Below, piece after piece: positions 42,940 through 51,001 of a stretch of DNA of 64,000 nt (position 1 is its first letter; each line of letters starts with the position of its first letter). Origin of the DNA: Ruminococcus_G sp050944435. Lineage in GTDB: Bacteria; Bacillota; Clostridia; Lachnospirales; Lachnospiraceae. The stretch is from positions 1 through 64,000 of the forward strand of contig JBMNRB010000013.1 in the NCBI GenBank assembly GCA_050944435.1. The letters run 5' to 3'. Both the position numbers and the translations under genes were made by a program. The notes beneath the pieces were generated by a model. It did not search any database. It saw only the letters and a list, made by a program, of their open reading frames with translations, and had not been told where the DNA came from.

Positions 42940-44190
42940 ATGGCAAAGAAAAATATTGTTGTAGGTCAGTCCGGCGGACCGACTGCGGTTATTAATTCAA
43001 GCCTTGCCGGCGTTATTGCTGCAGCAAGAGATCTTGGATATGACAAAATTTACGGTATGCATCATGGAATTCAGGGATTTTTAAATGAAGATCTGGTGGA
43101 TATTTCCGAGTACGTAAAAGATAAAAATGATATCGAGCTGCTGAAGAGAACTCCGTCTGCATTCCTTGGTTCCTGCCGTTTCAAACTCCCGAAAATCGAG
43201 GGGAATGAAGAGACTTACGACAAGATTTTCGAAATCATGGAAAAGAACGATATTGAATGCCTGTTCTATATCGGCGGAAACGATTCCATGGATACGATTA
43301 AAATGCTTTCTGACTATGCTGAGCTGAAAGGCAAGAAACAGAGATTCATGGGTGTTCCCAAGACAATCGACAACGACCTGCCGATCACAGATCATACACC
43401 GGGATACGGTTCGGCAGCAAAATATATTGCATCTTCTCTGAAAGAAGTAATCCGTGACAACTCCAGCTTCGGCGTTGAGAAACCTACCGTAGTTGTAGTG
43501 GAGATCATGGGACGTCACGCAGGATGGCTGACAGCCGCTGCCGCTCTGTCAAGGGGCGAAGACTGTGAAGGTCCGGATATGATCTATCTGCCGGAGTCTG
43601 ACTTTGATATGGATGACTTCATGGCCAGAGTAAAGAAACTGTCAGAAGAAAAGAGTTCCGTTGTTATCGCTGTATCTGAAGGCATCAAGCTGGCAGACGG
43701 CCGTTTCGTATGCGAGCTGGGAAGCGCATCCGATTACGTAGATGCATTCGGACACAAACAGCTGTCCGGCTGCGGCGTTGTTCTGGCTAACAAGGTTCAG
43801 GCAGAACTGGGTCTGAAATCCCGTGCCATCGAATACTCCACACTGCAGAGAGCGGCTACCCATCTGGCTTCCCTGACCGATATCAATGAAGCATACAATG
43901 CCGGATATGAAGCATGCAAAGCTGCTGACGACGGCAAGACTGGCATGATGGTTACCATCGAAGTGGTAAACCGTGATCCATATCAGGTTACTTACAACAT
44001 CTATGACATCCACGCCATCGCTAATGTGGAAAGACCGGTACCGGCAGAATGGATTATCAACGACGGTACAGACTTGAGCGACGAGTATGAAAAATATGCA
44101 CGTCCGCTGATCATGGGCGAACTGCAGCCTGTAATGGTAGATGGTCTTCCCAGACATCTGGTAATGAACAAATCTACTTACAGAAAATAA
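42940..44190 (+). CDS. pfp: 6-phosphofructokinase, predicted pyrophosphate-dependent
   Basis: 416 residues, longer than the 320-residue ATP enzyme. The phosphoryl-donor site reads GGNDS (112-116) and PKTIDND (140-146). An acidic residue at the second position of the donor loop and Lys in PKTIDND are the pair that excludes ATP and favours PPi; ATP enzymes have GGDGS and PGTIDND. GGNDS carries Asn where GGDDS is usual in PPi enzymes. The enzyme would make fructose 1,6-bisphosphate reversibly. The gene is monocistronic, with its own promoter and terminator, and ppdK follows. Confidence 0.88.
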   Translation: MAKKNIVVGQSGGPTAVINSSLAGVIAAARDLGYDKIYGMHHGIQGFLNEDLVDISEYVKDKNDIELLKRTPSAFLGSCRFKLPKIEGNEETYDKIFEIMEKNDIECLFYIGGNDSMDTIKMLSDYAELKGKKQRFMGVPKTIDNDLPITDHTPGYGSAAKYIASSLKEVIRDNSSFGVEKPTVVVVEIMGRHAGWLTAAAALSRGEDCEGPDMIYLPESDFDMDDFMARVKKLSEEKSSVVIAVSEGIKLADGRFVCELGSASDYVDAFGHKQLSGCGVVLANKVQAELGLKSRAIEYSTLQRAATHLASLTDINEAYNAGYEACKAADDGKTGMMVTIEVVNRDPYQVTYNIYDIHAIANVERPVPAEWIINDGTDLSDEYEKYARPLIMGELQPVMVDGLPRHLVMNKSTYRK

Positions 44191-44204
44191 ATGAAAAATA
44201 ATGG

Positions 44205-44246
44205 GGCTCCTTTACTGAGAGAATTTTCAGTAAAGGAGTCTTTTTT
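44205..44246 (+). terminator. Terminator of the phosphofructokinase gene
   Basis: GGCTCCTTTACTGA (44205-44218) pairs with TCAGTAAAGGAGTC (44227-44240), one wobble, then six T. Confidence 0.9.
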
Positions 44247-44327
44247 CGTTGATAAGGTGATTAAAAAGTATCCGGCGGGGGAATACTAAAATATTGTTAT
44301 AAATGCACAATAAATGGCAGAATTTTC

Positions 44328-44355
44328 TTGACTGAACTGACAGATATGTTAGAAT
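44328..44355 (+). promoter_or_regulatory. Promoter of ppdK
   Basis: TTGACT (44328-44333), 16 bp, TAGAAT (44350-44355). Confidence 0.6.
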
Positions 44356-44389
44356 TAAAAGTATAAATATCCCTTAAGGAGGAAATTTA

Positions 44390-47020
44390 ATGGTAAAATG
44401 GGTTTATTTGTTCAAAGAAGGGAACGCTGATATGAGAAACCTGCTGGGGGGCAAGGGCGCCAACCTGGCGGAGATGACCAACCTGGGACTTCCGATTCCC
44501 CAGGGATTTACGGTGACGACGGAGGCATGTACCAATTATTACGAGAACGGAAAACAGATTTCCAAGGAAATCGAAGATCAGATTTTTGACGCGTTGAAGA
44601 AACTGGAAGAACTGCAGGGGAAAACCTTTGGGGATGTGAACGATCCGCTGCTGGTTTCCGTCCGTTCAGGGGCAAGGGCTTCCATGCCGGGGATGATGGA
44701 TACCATTCTGAACCTGGGGCTGAATGACGAGGCGGTGGAAGGGTTTGCAAAAAAGACGGGCAATCCCCGGTTCGCTTACGACTCCTACCGCCGTTTTATC
44801 CAGATGTATTCCGATGTGGTGATGGAAGTGCCCAAATCCTTTTTCGAGAAGATCATCGATGAAGTGAAAGAAGCGAAGGGAATTACTTATGACACAGAAC
44901 TGACGGTGGAAGATTTAAAAGAGCTGGTTCGCCGGTTTAAAGAAGTTTACCGGGAGTCCATGAACGGGGAAGAATTCCCCCAGGACGCCAGGGAACAGCT
45001 GATGGGAGCGGTGAAGGCTGTGTTCCGCTCCTGGGATAATGACCGGGCCATCGTGTACCGGAGGATGAACGACATTCCCGGGGACTGGGGAACGGCGGTC
45101 AATGTACAGGCCATGGTATTCGGCAACATGGGAGACACCTCCGGTACCGGCGTGGCTTTTACCAGAAACCCGGCCACGGGTGAGAAAGGAATTTTCGGGG
45201 AATACCTGATTAACGCCCAGGGAGAGGACGTGGTGGCAGGAGTGCGCACGCCCCAGCCCATCAGCCGGCTGGCGGAAGATCTGCCGGAATGCTATAAAGA
45301 GTTTATGGATCTGGCCATGAAGCTGGAAAACCATTACCGGGATATGCAGGACATGGAATTCACCATCCAGGAAGGGAAACTGTATTTCCTCCAGACCAGA
45401 AACGGCAAGCGGACGGCGCCGGCGGCATTAAAGATCGCCTGCGACCTGGTGGATGAAGGGATGATCACGGAGGAAGAGGCGGTGACCCGCATCGAGGCCA
45501 AGGCTTTGGATCAGCTTCTGCATCCCACCTTTGATAAAGAAGCCCTGAAGGAAGGAAAAGTGATTGGAAGCGCCCTGCCGGCTTCACCGGGAGCGGCAGC
45601 GGGCAAGGTATACTTTACCGCGGAAGAGGCCAAAGCGGCCCATGAGGGAGGAGCCCGGGTGATCCTGGTGCGCCAGGAGACTTCCCCGGAGGATATTGAA
45701 GGAATGCATGCATCGGAAGGAATCCTGACAGCCAGAGGCGGCATGACCTCCCACGCGGCGGTGGTGGCCAGAGGCATGGGAACGGCCTGTGTGTCCGGCT
45801 GCGGAGAGCTGAAGGTGATGGAAGAAGAGAAATGCTTCCAGTTGGGAGAGGTGACGGTGAAGGAAGGGGATTATATCTCCCTGGACGGAAGCACCGGGAA
45901 TATCTATCTGGGGGATCTTCCCACCCAGGAGGCGTCCATCGGCGGAAATTTCGCCCGGATCATGGAATGGGCGGACAAGTACCGGACGCTGAAGGTGCGG
46001 ACCAATGCGGATACGCCGGCGGATACCCGCAATGCGGTGAAGCTGGGGGCGGAAGGCATCGGCCTTTGCCGTACGGAGCATATGTTCTTTGAGCCGGAGA
46101 GGATTCCTAAAATCCGCAAGATGATTCTCTCGGAAACCCAGGAAGAGAGGGAGGCGGCCTTAAATGAGCTGATTCCTTACCAGAAGGGGGACTTCAAGGC
46201 CATGTACGAGGCGCTGGAAGGCCGTCCCATGACCATCCGCTACCTGGATCCGCCGCTGCATGAATTCGTGCCTTCCACAGAGGAAGACATCCGGGAAATG
46301 GCTGAGGAAATGGGAATTTCCGAAGGAGAAGTGCGGGCAAAATGCGGCGAACTCCATGAATTCAACCCCATGATGGGACACCGGGGCTGCCGTCTGGCGG
46401 TAACCTATCCGGAAATTGCCCGGATGCAGACCCGTGCGGTGATGGAAGCAGCCATCGAAGTGAAAGAAGAAAAAGGCTGGGACATCGTGCCGGAGATCAT
46501 GATCCCCCTGGTGGGCGATAAGAAAGAGCTGAAGTTTGTCAAAGATGTGGTGGTAGAGACAGCGGAGAAAGTAAAAGAGGAGAAAGGATCCGATATGACG
46601 TATCATATCGGGACAATGATAGAAATTCCCCGTGCGGCGCTGCTGGCTGATGAGATTGCAGAGGAAGCAGAATTTTTCTCCTTCGGCACCAACGATCTGA
46701 CCCAGATGACCTTTGGGTTCTCACGGGATGACGCCGGAAAGTTCCTGGACGCCTACTATAAGGCCAAGATTTACGAATCCGATCCCTTTGCCAGACTGGA
46801 TCAGAACGGAGTGGGCAAGCTGGTGGAAGCGGCGGCGAAGATGGGAAGGAAGACCCGCCCGGATCTGAAGCTTGGCATCTGCGGTGAACACGGGGGAGAT
46901 CCCAGTTCGGTGGAATTCTGCCACAGGATCGGCCTGGATTACGTGTCCTGCAGTCCTTATCGGGTGCCCATCGCAAGACTTGCGGCGGCACAGGCAGCGA
47001 TCAAAAGCAGGGAGGCTTAA
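44390..47020 (+). CDS. ppdK: Pyruvate, phosphate dikinase
   Basis: 876 residues, full length. The N-terminal ATP-grasp domain (KGANLAEMTNLGLPIPQGFT, VRSGARASMPGMMDTILNLG) is followed by the swivelling phospho-His domain with GGMTSHAAVVARGMG, then the PEP-binding barrel with GTNDLTQMTFGFSRDD and the catalytic Cys in GICGEHGGDP. It interconverts PEP, AMP and PPi with pyruvate, ATP and phosphate. Next to the PPi-type phosphofructokinase it points to PPi-linked glycolysis. GGAGG precedes the ATG. Confidence 0.97.
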   Translation: MVKWVYLFKEGNADMRNLLGGKGANLAEMTNLGLPIPQGFTVTTEACTNYYENGKQISKEIEDQIFDALKKLEELQGKTFGDVNDPLLVSVRSGARASMPGMMDTILNLGLNDEAVEGFAKKTGNPRFAYDSYRRFIQMYSDVVMEVPKSFFEKIIDEVKEAKGITYDTELTVEDLKELVRRFKEVYRESMNGEEFPQDAREQLMGAVKAVFRSWDNDRAIVYRRMNDIPGDWGTAVNVQAMVFGNMGDTSGTGVAFTRNPATGEKGIFGEYLINAQGEDVVAGVRTPQPISRLAEDLPECYKEFMDLAMKLENHYRDMQDMEFTIQEGKLYFLQTRNGKRTAPAALKIACDLVDEGMITEEEAVTRIEAKALDQLLHPTFDKEALKEGKVIGSALPASPGAAAGKVYFTAEEAKAAHEGGARVILVRQETSPEDIEGMHASEGILTARGGMTSHAAVVARGMGTACVSGCGELKVMEEEKCFQLGEVTVKEGDYISLDGSTGNIYLGDLPTQEASIGGNFARIMEWADKYRTLKVRTNADTPADTRNAVKLGAEGIGLCRTEHMFFEPERIPKIRKMILSETQEEREAALNELIPYQKGDFKAMYEALEGRPMTIRYLDPPLHEFVPSTEEDIREMAEEMGISEGEVRAKCGELHEFNPMMGHRGCRLAVTYPEIARMQTRAVMEAAIEVKEEKGWDIVPEIMIPLVGDKKELKFVKDVVVETAEKVKEEKGSDMTYHIGTMIEIPRAALLADEIAEEAEFFSFGTNDLTQMTFGFSRDDAGKFLDAYYKAKIYESDPFARLDQNGVGKLVEAAAKMGRKTRPDLKLGICGEHGGDPSSVEFCHRIGLDYVSCSPYRVPIARLAAAQAAIKSREA

Positions 47021-47071
47021 TCTTTCCTTGGAAATCTGGTAGTATTACAATAGCAACAAAGAAAAAGACAG

Positions 47072-47107
47072 AGGCCTTCGCAGAACAAACTGCGGGGGCT
47101 TTCTTTC
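47072..47107 (+). terminator. Terminator of ppdK
   Basis: AGGCCTTCGCAG (47072-47083) pairs through several G-T wobbles with CTGCGGGGGCT (47090-47100), followed by TTCTTTCT. Confidence 0.6.
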
Positions 47108-47204
47108 TGTCCGGAAGGAGGCGGCACCCACGCGAAAAATAATCACATGGCATTATGCAAACGGTGCCATTCGGAGATTACCGCCCGCGAAGGCGGTCGC
47201 TGGA
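47108..47204. other. Short gene-free stretch with two hairpins
   Basis: ATGGCA (47147-47152) pairs with TGCCAT (47165-47170), and ACCGCC (47180-47185) with GGCGGT (47192-47197). No gene is supported. The stretch lies between the ppdK terminator and the toxin gene and may be an old mobile-element border. Confidence 0.3.
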
Positions 47205-47240
47205 GATAAAAATACTGCCACCCGGTAAGAGCGGCAGTAT
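47205..47240 (-). terminator. Terminator of the toxin-antitoxin operon
   Basis: On the minus strand ATACTGCC (47240-47233) pairs with GGCAGTAT (47219-47212), followed by TTTTTATC. Confidence 0.75.
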
Positions 47241-47243
47241 CTG

Positions 47244-47651
47244 TTACTTTTTCAAAAATTCAGTCGGTGTGATCGCCGGAACGGAGGAACCGGCAAAGTC
47301 TTTGATATTCCTGGTAAGGATATAGCTTGCGCCGTTCCGTTCCGCCACGGCATCCACAACCGCGTCTTCAAAGTTCGGCATGGAGCGCATGAGAGCGGTA
47401 TGAATGTCTACGCCCTGTACGTCCGCAAAGGTGACGATCTGGGAAAGCTGTTCGATCCGCTCCTTTGCCTTTTGCGCGGATTGGAACGCCTTGCGGAGCA
47501 TATAGAAAATATCCGTGGCGGCGGATGCGGAGATCAGACATTCCGCATCGGCTTCAATGGCCTTGCGGAGAGCCTGGTAGGAATCTGCGAAGAATGGTTC
47601 CCGTTTCTGGATAATATCCAGAATGACATTGGTATCAATCAGTATTCTCAT
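47244..47651 (-). CDS. PIN-domain toxin (VapC-like ribonuclease)
   Basis: 135 residues. ILIDTNVILDII at the start gives the first acidic residue; later ones are in the Glu-Asp pair of NFEDAVVDAVAE, and YILTRNIKDF is the closing motif. PIN toxins cleave RNA, often tRNA, using these carboxylates and a metal. The gene overlaps the antitoxin by 4 bp (ATGA), the usual antitoxin-first order. The length and the EDAVVDAVA form are typical of the PIN_3 group in Firmicutes. Confidence 0.88.
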   Translation of the reverse strand: MRILIDTNVILDIIQKREPFFADSYQALRKAIEADAECLISASAATDIFYMLRKAFQSAQKAKERIEQLSQIVTFADVQGVDIHTALMRSMPNFEDAVVDAVAERNGASYILTRNIKDFAGSSVPAITPTEFLKK

Positions 47652-47869
47652 TGTCTGGACAGCCGCTCCTCTCGTATGGTATTTTCATCCATTGCCTGAT
47701 CTTCCGGAACAATCCCTACGAGGTCGTCCAGAAGCGCCAGCTTATCAACAGCGGGGCTTGTGAGACGGGCAATGCTTTTACCATTCTTGGTAATGAAAAT
47801 ATCCTGGGACCTTGCCATTTCCAGATATTTTCCGAGATTGGTTTTAAATTCTGTTGCGGTAACGATCAT
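47648..47869 (-). CDS. Phd/YefM-family antitoxin
   Basis: 73 residues. MIVTATEFKTNLGKYLEMA is the Phd/YefM DNA-binding fold, followed by DIFITKNGKSIARLTSP. The C-terminal 35 residues (ALLDDLVGIVPED...) are the flexible toxin-binding end. It should neutralise the PIN toxin and repress the operon together with it. AAAGGAGGG lies before the ATG on the minus strand. Confidence 0.88.
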   Translation of the reverse strand: MIVTATEFKTNLGKYLEMARSQDIFITKNGKSIARLTSPAVDKLALLDDLVGIVPEDQAMDENTIREERLSRQ

Positions 47870-47899
47870 ACGAATCCCTCCTTTGTTCGGGGTGTACTT

Positions 47900-47939
47900 T
47901 GTATATTGTTATTATACACAAATCGGACGAAAATATCAA
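47900..47939 (-). promoter_or_regulatory. Promoter and operator of the toxin-antitoxin operon
   Basis: On the minus strand TTGATA (47939-47934), 17 bp, TATAAT (47916-47911). The inverted repeat TGTATA (47900-47905), 7-base gap, TATACA (47913-47918) covers the -10 box and transcription start, as expected for autorepression by the antitoxin. Confidence 0.75.
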
Positions 47940-47987
47940 TATATTATCGTGCGATATAAAATGTTCGATAATGACAGGGGCATTTGA

Positions 47988-48161
47988 ATCTCTATAAATC
48001 GAACGGCAGGTAGCGGCTCAGCAGAAAAACGGACGGGAAATGCCATACCGTCTCCTTATGTTTCCATGAGCCAGAGCTTTTCCAAGCAGGCAAATAACCT
48101 GTGGTTTCAGATTTATCAGGTCGTGCGGGAGAATTGTTCGGCGGTTAAAAATATTTTTTAA
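47988..48161 (+). pseudogene. C-terminal remnant of an unidentified gene
   Basis: An open stretch of about 57 codons without a start, ending in TAA at 48159-48161. It reads NRTAGSGSAEKRTGNAIPSP, then YVSMSQSFSKQANNLWFQIY and a Cys-containing end. It has the look of real protein, with an Ala/Gln/Trp-rich amphipathic helix, but no ribosome site and no family I can name. It lies in a decayed stretch beside another remnant. A tail of a conjugative or mobile-element protein is one possibility. Confidence 0.35.
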
Positions 48162-48172
48162 CGGAGGCCGGA

Positions 48173-48310
48173 TATGAACATTCTTTATTTAAAATTGGAA
48201 TATTTACCAATCATAGACTGAATTGGGCCGCCCTTATTTCCAGCATTCTGGTTCTGGCGGTTGTATTTACACCGCTCTCAGTACTGTTTGGCCTGATCAG
48301 ACTTCCTGCA
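48173..48310 (+). pseudogene. C-terminal remnant of a P-type cation (Ca2+) ATPase
   Basis: The frame beginning at 48173 reads YEHSLFKIGIFTNHRLNWAA, then LISSILVLAVVFTPLSVLFG and LIRLP. This matches the last two helices of the cation-ATPase C-terminal domain (SLFKIGLFSN...VIYVP...FG). There is no start, no catalytic core, and a stop lies a few codons upstream (48146). About 45 residues of a normally 850-residue protein remain. The promoter of the next gene lies at its end. Confidence 0.6.
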
Positions 48311-48319
48311 AAACTTTTC

Positions 48320-48348
48320 TTGACTAATAAATCTTACATATGTAATAT
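48320..48348 (+). promoter_or_regulatory. Promoter of the Asp-box membrane protein gene
   Basis: TTGACT (48320-48325), 17 bp, TAATAT (48343-48348). Confidence 0.75.
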
Positions 48349-48390
48349 TAAATGCAGATATAGATGTACTTGTCAGAAAAGGGAGGCAAT

Positions 48391-49899
48391 ATGAACACCA
48401 TATTTCGAATCAGCGGAAAGATCAGCCTGCTCAGTTACGTATTCCTTTTATATCAGGTATGGCATTTGTGTCAGTACGGCGGAGTGAGGAGCCATTTTAT
48501 AAGACTGCTGCCAGCGGCGCTGGTATTTTTAATCAGCGCCGTCCTCTGGATCATTCTGAAGCGGCGCCGGCGAAAGGAGGCCCATGACGGTGTTAAACAT
48601 CAGGATACCATAAGGAGGACAGCGCTGTGGGCACAAGGAATTTTTGTTTTTGTTCTTACCGTATATTTTGCAGGCAGGATAATCTACGCTGCAATTCCTT
48701 ATCACGGCGCTCTCTCCTGGAAACTGGATGAATGGATGCGGCAAAAAGAGGTGAGGCTTTATCACAACAATCTTTTTGCAGATGGAGTGGAAGGAATCCT
48801 GGAAGACCTGGACAACGCTCTTGATATGCCGGAGGAACTTTACATCGCAAATCAGTTTCAGGTGGCCTTTGATGAGAAGGGAGTTGTGGATACCCTTTAT
48901 ACCTTTTTGTATGGACAGGAGGAAGACGGCGATACCAGAACGTATCTGGTGGATTATGACGCGGACAGAAGTGAGAATATGACGGTCTGGGTTGACGGGG
49001 AAGCAGCGGAAACCTACGATGAAGCCATGAGTCTTGCTCCCATGCTTGTAATTCTCCAGGAGGCCCCCTGGAAAACGCAGGTGGATACCTGGTCCGCCAA
49101 GTACGGTAAAGAACGGTATGAACTTCTGTATTACGGAAAGCGTTCTTTTCCGTCGGCGGATGGTCTTCAGTATCTTCCGGGCGATGTGGACGGCGATGGA
49201 AAGGATACGGGAGGAGACGCCATTGCCCGGCTAAGCGGCGGAGGAGAGGCCGCCGGTTATGAAGTATCTTTGCATATTCCGGCGAAAGAAGAGATAACGC
49301 CGGTCCGTTATATTATGGAGCCGGAATACGTCAGTCAGGAAGCTTTGGATGCAGGTCGGGAACAGCGGCAGGAGGAGACGGCGAAAGAAAGCGAAAGCTG
49401 GACGGTTGACAACAGCGACGGCGCCATGTATTTCTTCCTGGACGACAGCAACGGCTGGCGATTGAAGGTGGCCGACGCGGCGGCGGGCAGCAGGTTCTAT
49501 CAGTTGGAGAGGACAAAAGACGGAGGAGGCCTTTGGGAGATGGTAAATGAGGATCCCTTTGGCGGCCGGCTGGGCGCTGCAGAAGGAATGGTGTTTTACG
49601 ATGAGAATTTTGGCATTGCCGGTTTGACCGGGGCGTCCCAGTCGGCTTCCCGCCTCTATATGACAAAAGACGGAGGTGCTTCCTTTACAGAAATTACGAT
49701 GCCCGTTGATTCTGCTGCGCGGCTGCCGGAAACGGCTTCAGATTTGGGCCTTACCGCCAAAGATTATGACTACCTGTATATGCCGGAAAAAAAAGGAGAA
49801 GTACTGCAGGTTCTGGCGGTAACGGATGCCGGAGAGCAGGAGGGCATTCTGTTTCAATCATCGGATGGGGGAGAAACCTGGACCTGGGCGGAAGAATAA
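48391..49899 (+). CDS. Membrane-anchored protein with Asp-box repeats
   Basis: 502 residues. Two to three hydrophobic helices lie in the first 95 residues (GKISLLSYVFLLYQVWHL, LLPAALVFLISAVLWIIL, IFVFVLTVYFAGRIIYAAI). The rest is soluble. The last 130 residues contain three Asp-box-like motifs: TKDGGGLWEM, TKDGGASFTE and SSDGGETWTW, the turns that mark sialidase/BNR beta-propellers. No catalytic Arg triad is obvious, and three boxes make only part of a propeller. GGGAGG sets the ATG at 48391. Role unknown. Confidence 0.65.
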   Translation: MNTIFRISGKISLLSYVFLLYQVWHLCQYGGVRSHFIRLLPAALVFLISAVLWIILKRRRRKEAHDGVKHQDTIRRTALWAQGIFVFVLTVYFAGRIIYAAIPYHGALSWKLDEWMRQKEVRLYHNNLFADGVEGILEDLDNALDMPEELYIANQFQVAFDEKGVVDTLYTFLYGQEEDGDTRTYLVDYDADRSENMTVWVDGEAAETYDEAMSLAPMLVILQEAPWKTQVDTWSAKYGKERYELLYYGKRSFPSADGLQYLPGDVDGDGKDTGGDAIARLSGGGEAAGYEVSLHIPAKEEITPVRYIMEPEYVSQEALDAGREQRQEETAKESESWTVDNSDGAMYFFLDDSNGWRLKVADAAAGSRFYQLERTKDGGGLWEMVNEDPFGGRLGAAEGMVFYDENFGIAGLTGASQSASRLYMTKDGGASFTEITMPVDSAARLPETASDLGLTAKDYDYLYMPEKKGEVLQVLAVTDAGEQEGILFQSSDGGETWTWAEE

Positions 49900-49919
49900 A
49901 TATACCAGAGGAAAATCGG

Positions 49920-49947
49920 TTGACATTGCCGGTGTTCGTGATATGAT
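49920..49947 (+). promoter_or_regulatory. Promoter of the DegV gene
   Basis: TTGACA (49920-49925), 16 bp, TATGAT (49942-49947). Confidence 0.7.
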
Positions 49948-50000
49948 AAAGAAGCATGAAAGTCAACTTTTGCAGATGAAGAAAGGAAAATGGTGATAGT

Positions 50001-50870
50001 ATGAAATACCAGCTGATCACGGATGCGACAGCCGATATGTCAGAAGAGATTTTTAAAGAAATACCGGAACTTGATATGATTCCAATGGAAGTGATTCTGG
50101 ATGATGAGGCCAGGACTTACGGACCGGGCGGAGATCTGACCGTGAAAGATTTTTATCAGGCCCTTCGTCAGGGAAAATACGGCAGCACCAGTCAAATCAC
50201 TCCTTATACATATACAGAAACCTTTGAAAAATATCTGAAAGAAGGAAAGGATATTCTTTATCTGGCCTTTTCTTCCGGCCTGTCCGCCACCTATCAGACG
50301 GCCTGCGGATGTGTGGAAAAACTGCGGAAATCCTATCCGGAACGAAACATCGTCTGTCTGGATACCCGGTGTGCCTGTGCAGGACAGGGGATGCTGGTTT
50401 ACGAAGCTGCCTTGAAATGGCAGGAGGGCGCAGAGATAGAGGAACTGACCCAATGGGTGGAAGAGCGGAAAATGTCCATGTGTCACTGGTTTACGGTGGA
50501 CAATCTGGAATATCTGAAAAAAGGGGGCAGGATAAGCGCCGCCGCCGCCGCCATCGGAAATATTCTCCAGGTAAAACCGCTGCTGCGGGTGGATGAGGAA
50601 GGAAAACTGGTGGTTGCCGGAAAACCCAGAGGTCAGCGGCAGGCCATGAATATGAAGCTGAAGGCAATGGAAGAAAGCTGGGATCCGTCTCTGGGTACAA
50701 ATGTCTGGATTGCCCATGGAGACGCAGAACAGGAGGCGGAAAAATTAAAAGCTGAGGTGGAGAAGAGATTTCCGCAGGCCCGCTGCCGGATTGTCTGGGT
50801 GGGTCCCATCATTGGAATGCATACGGGGCCGGGCATGCAGGCTCTGTTGTTCTGGGGAAAGAAAAGATAG
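50001..50870 (+). CDS. DegV family fatty-acid-binding protein
   Basis: 289 residues. ITDATADMSEEIFKE and MIPMEVILDD at the start, then GSTSQITPYTY, YLAFSSGLSATYQTA and LDTRCACAGQGMLVYEA are DegV hallmarks; YLKKGGRISAAAAAIGNILQVKPLL is the conserved C-terminal lipid-contact segment. DegV/FakB proteins hold a fatty acid for phosphorylation by FakA. No fakA or DhaK-like gene is in the window. A terminator follows. Confidence 0.92.
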   Translation: MKYQLITDATADMSEEIFKEIPELDMIPMEVILDDEARTYGPGGDLTVKDFYQALRQGKYGSTSQITPYTYTETFEKYLKEGKDILYLAFSSGLSATYQTACGCVEKLRKSYPERNIVCLDTRCACAGQGMLVYEAALKWQEGAEIEELTQWVEERKMSMCHWFTVDNLEYLKKGGRISAAAAAIGNILQVKPLLRVDEEGKLVVAGKPRGQRQAMNMKLKAMEESWDPSLGTNVWIAHGDAEQEAEKLKAEVEKRFPQARCRIVWVGPIIGMHTGPGMQALLFWGKKR

Positions 50871-50905
50871 AGAGAAATAAGAAAACACCGTGGGGAGAGA
50901 AAGGG

Positions 50906-50932
50906 CGGTATAGCTTTGGCTATGCCGTTTTT
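50906..50932 (+). terminator. Terminator of the DegV gene
   Basis: CGGTATAGC (50906-50914), loop TTTG, GCTATGCCG (50919-50927), one wobble pair, then five T. Confidence 0.85.
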
Positions 50933-50941
50933 CTCACTCTT

Positions 50942-50960
50942 GTTCTATAAGAACCGTTCT
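50942..50960. promoter_or_regulatory. Three-half-site palindrome before the GNAT gene
   Basis: GTTCT-ATA-AGAAC-C-GTTCT: a perfect 5-3-5 palindrome with a third half-site. It lies between the DegV terminator and the acetyltransferase and looks like a protein-binding site; no cognate regulator is evident. Confidence 0.3.
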
Positions 50961-51001
50961 AAAAAGGGCGAAAAAAAACGAATGAGAGAGAATAATGATC
51001 T

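Noticed and set aside
47147..47209. Twenty-codon frame MALCKRCHSEITAREGGRWR
   Set aside because: It has a CxxC pair but no ribosome site within range and no support beyond its composition; left as part of a hairpin-bearing stretch.
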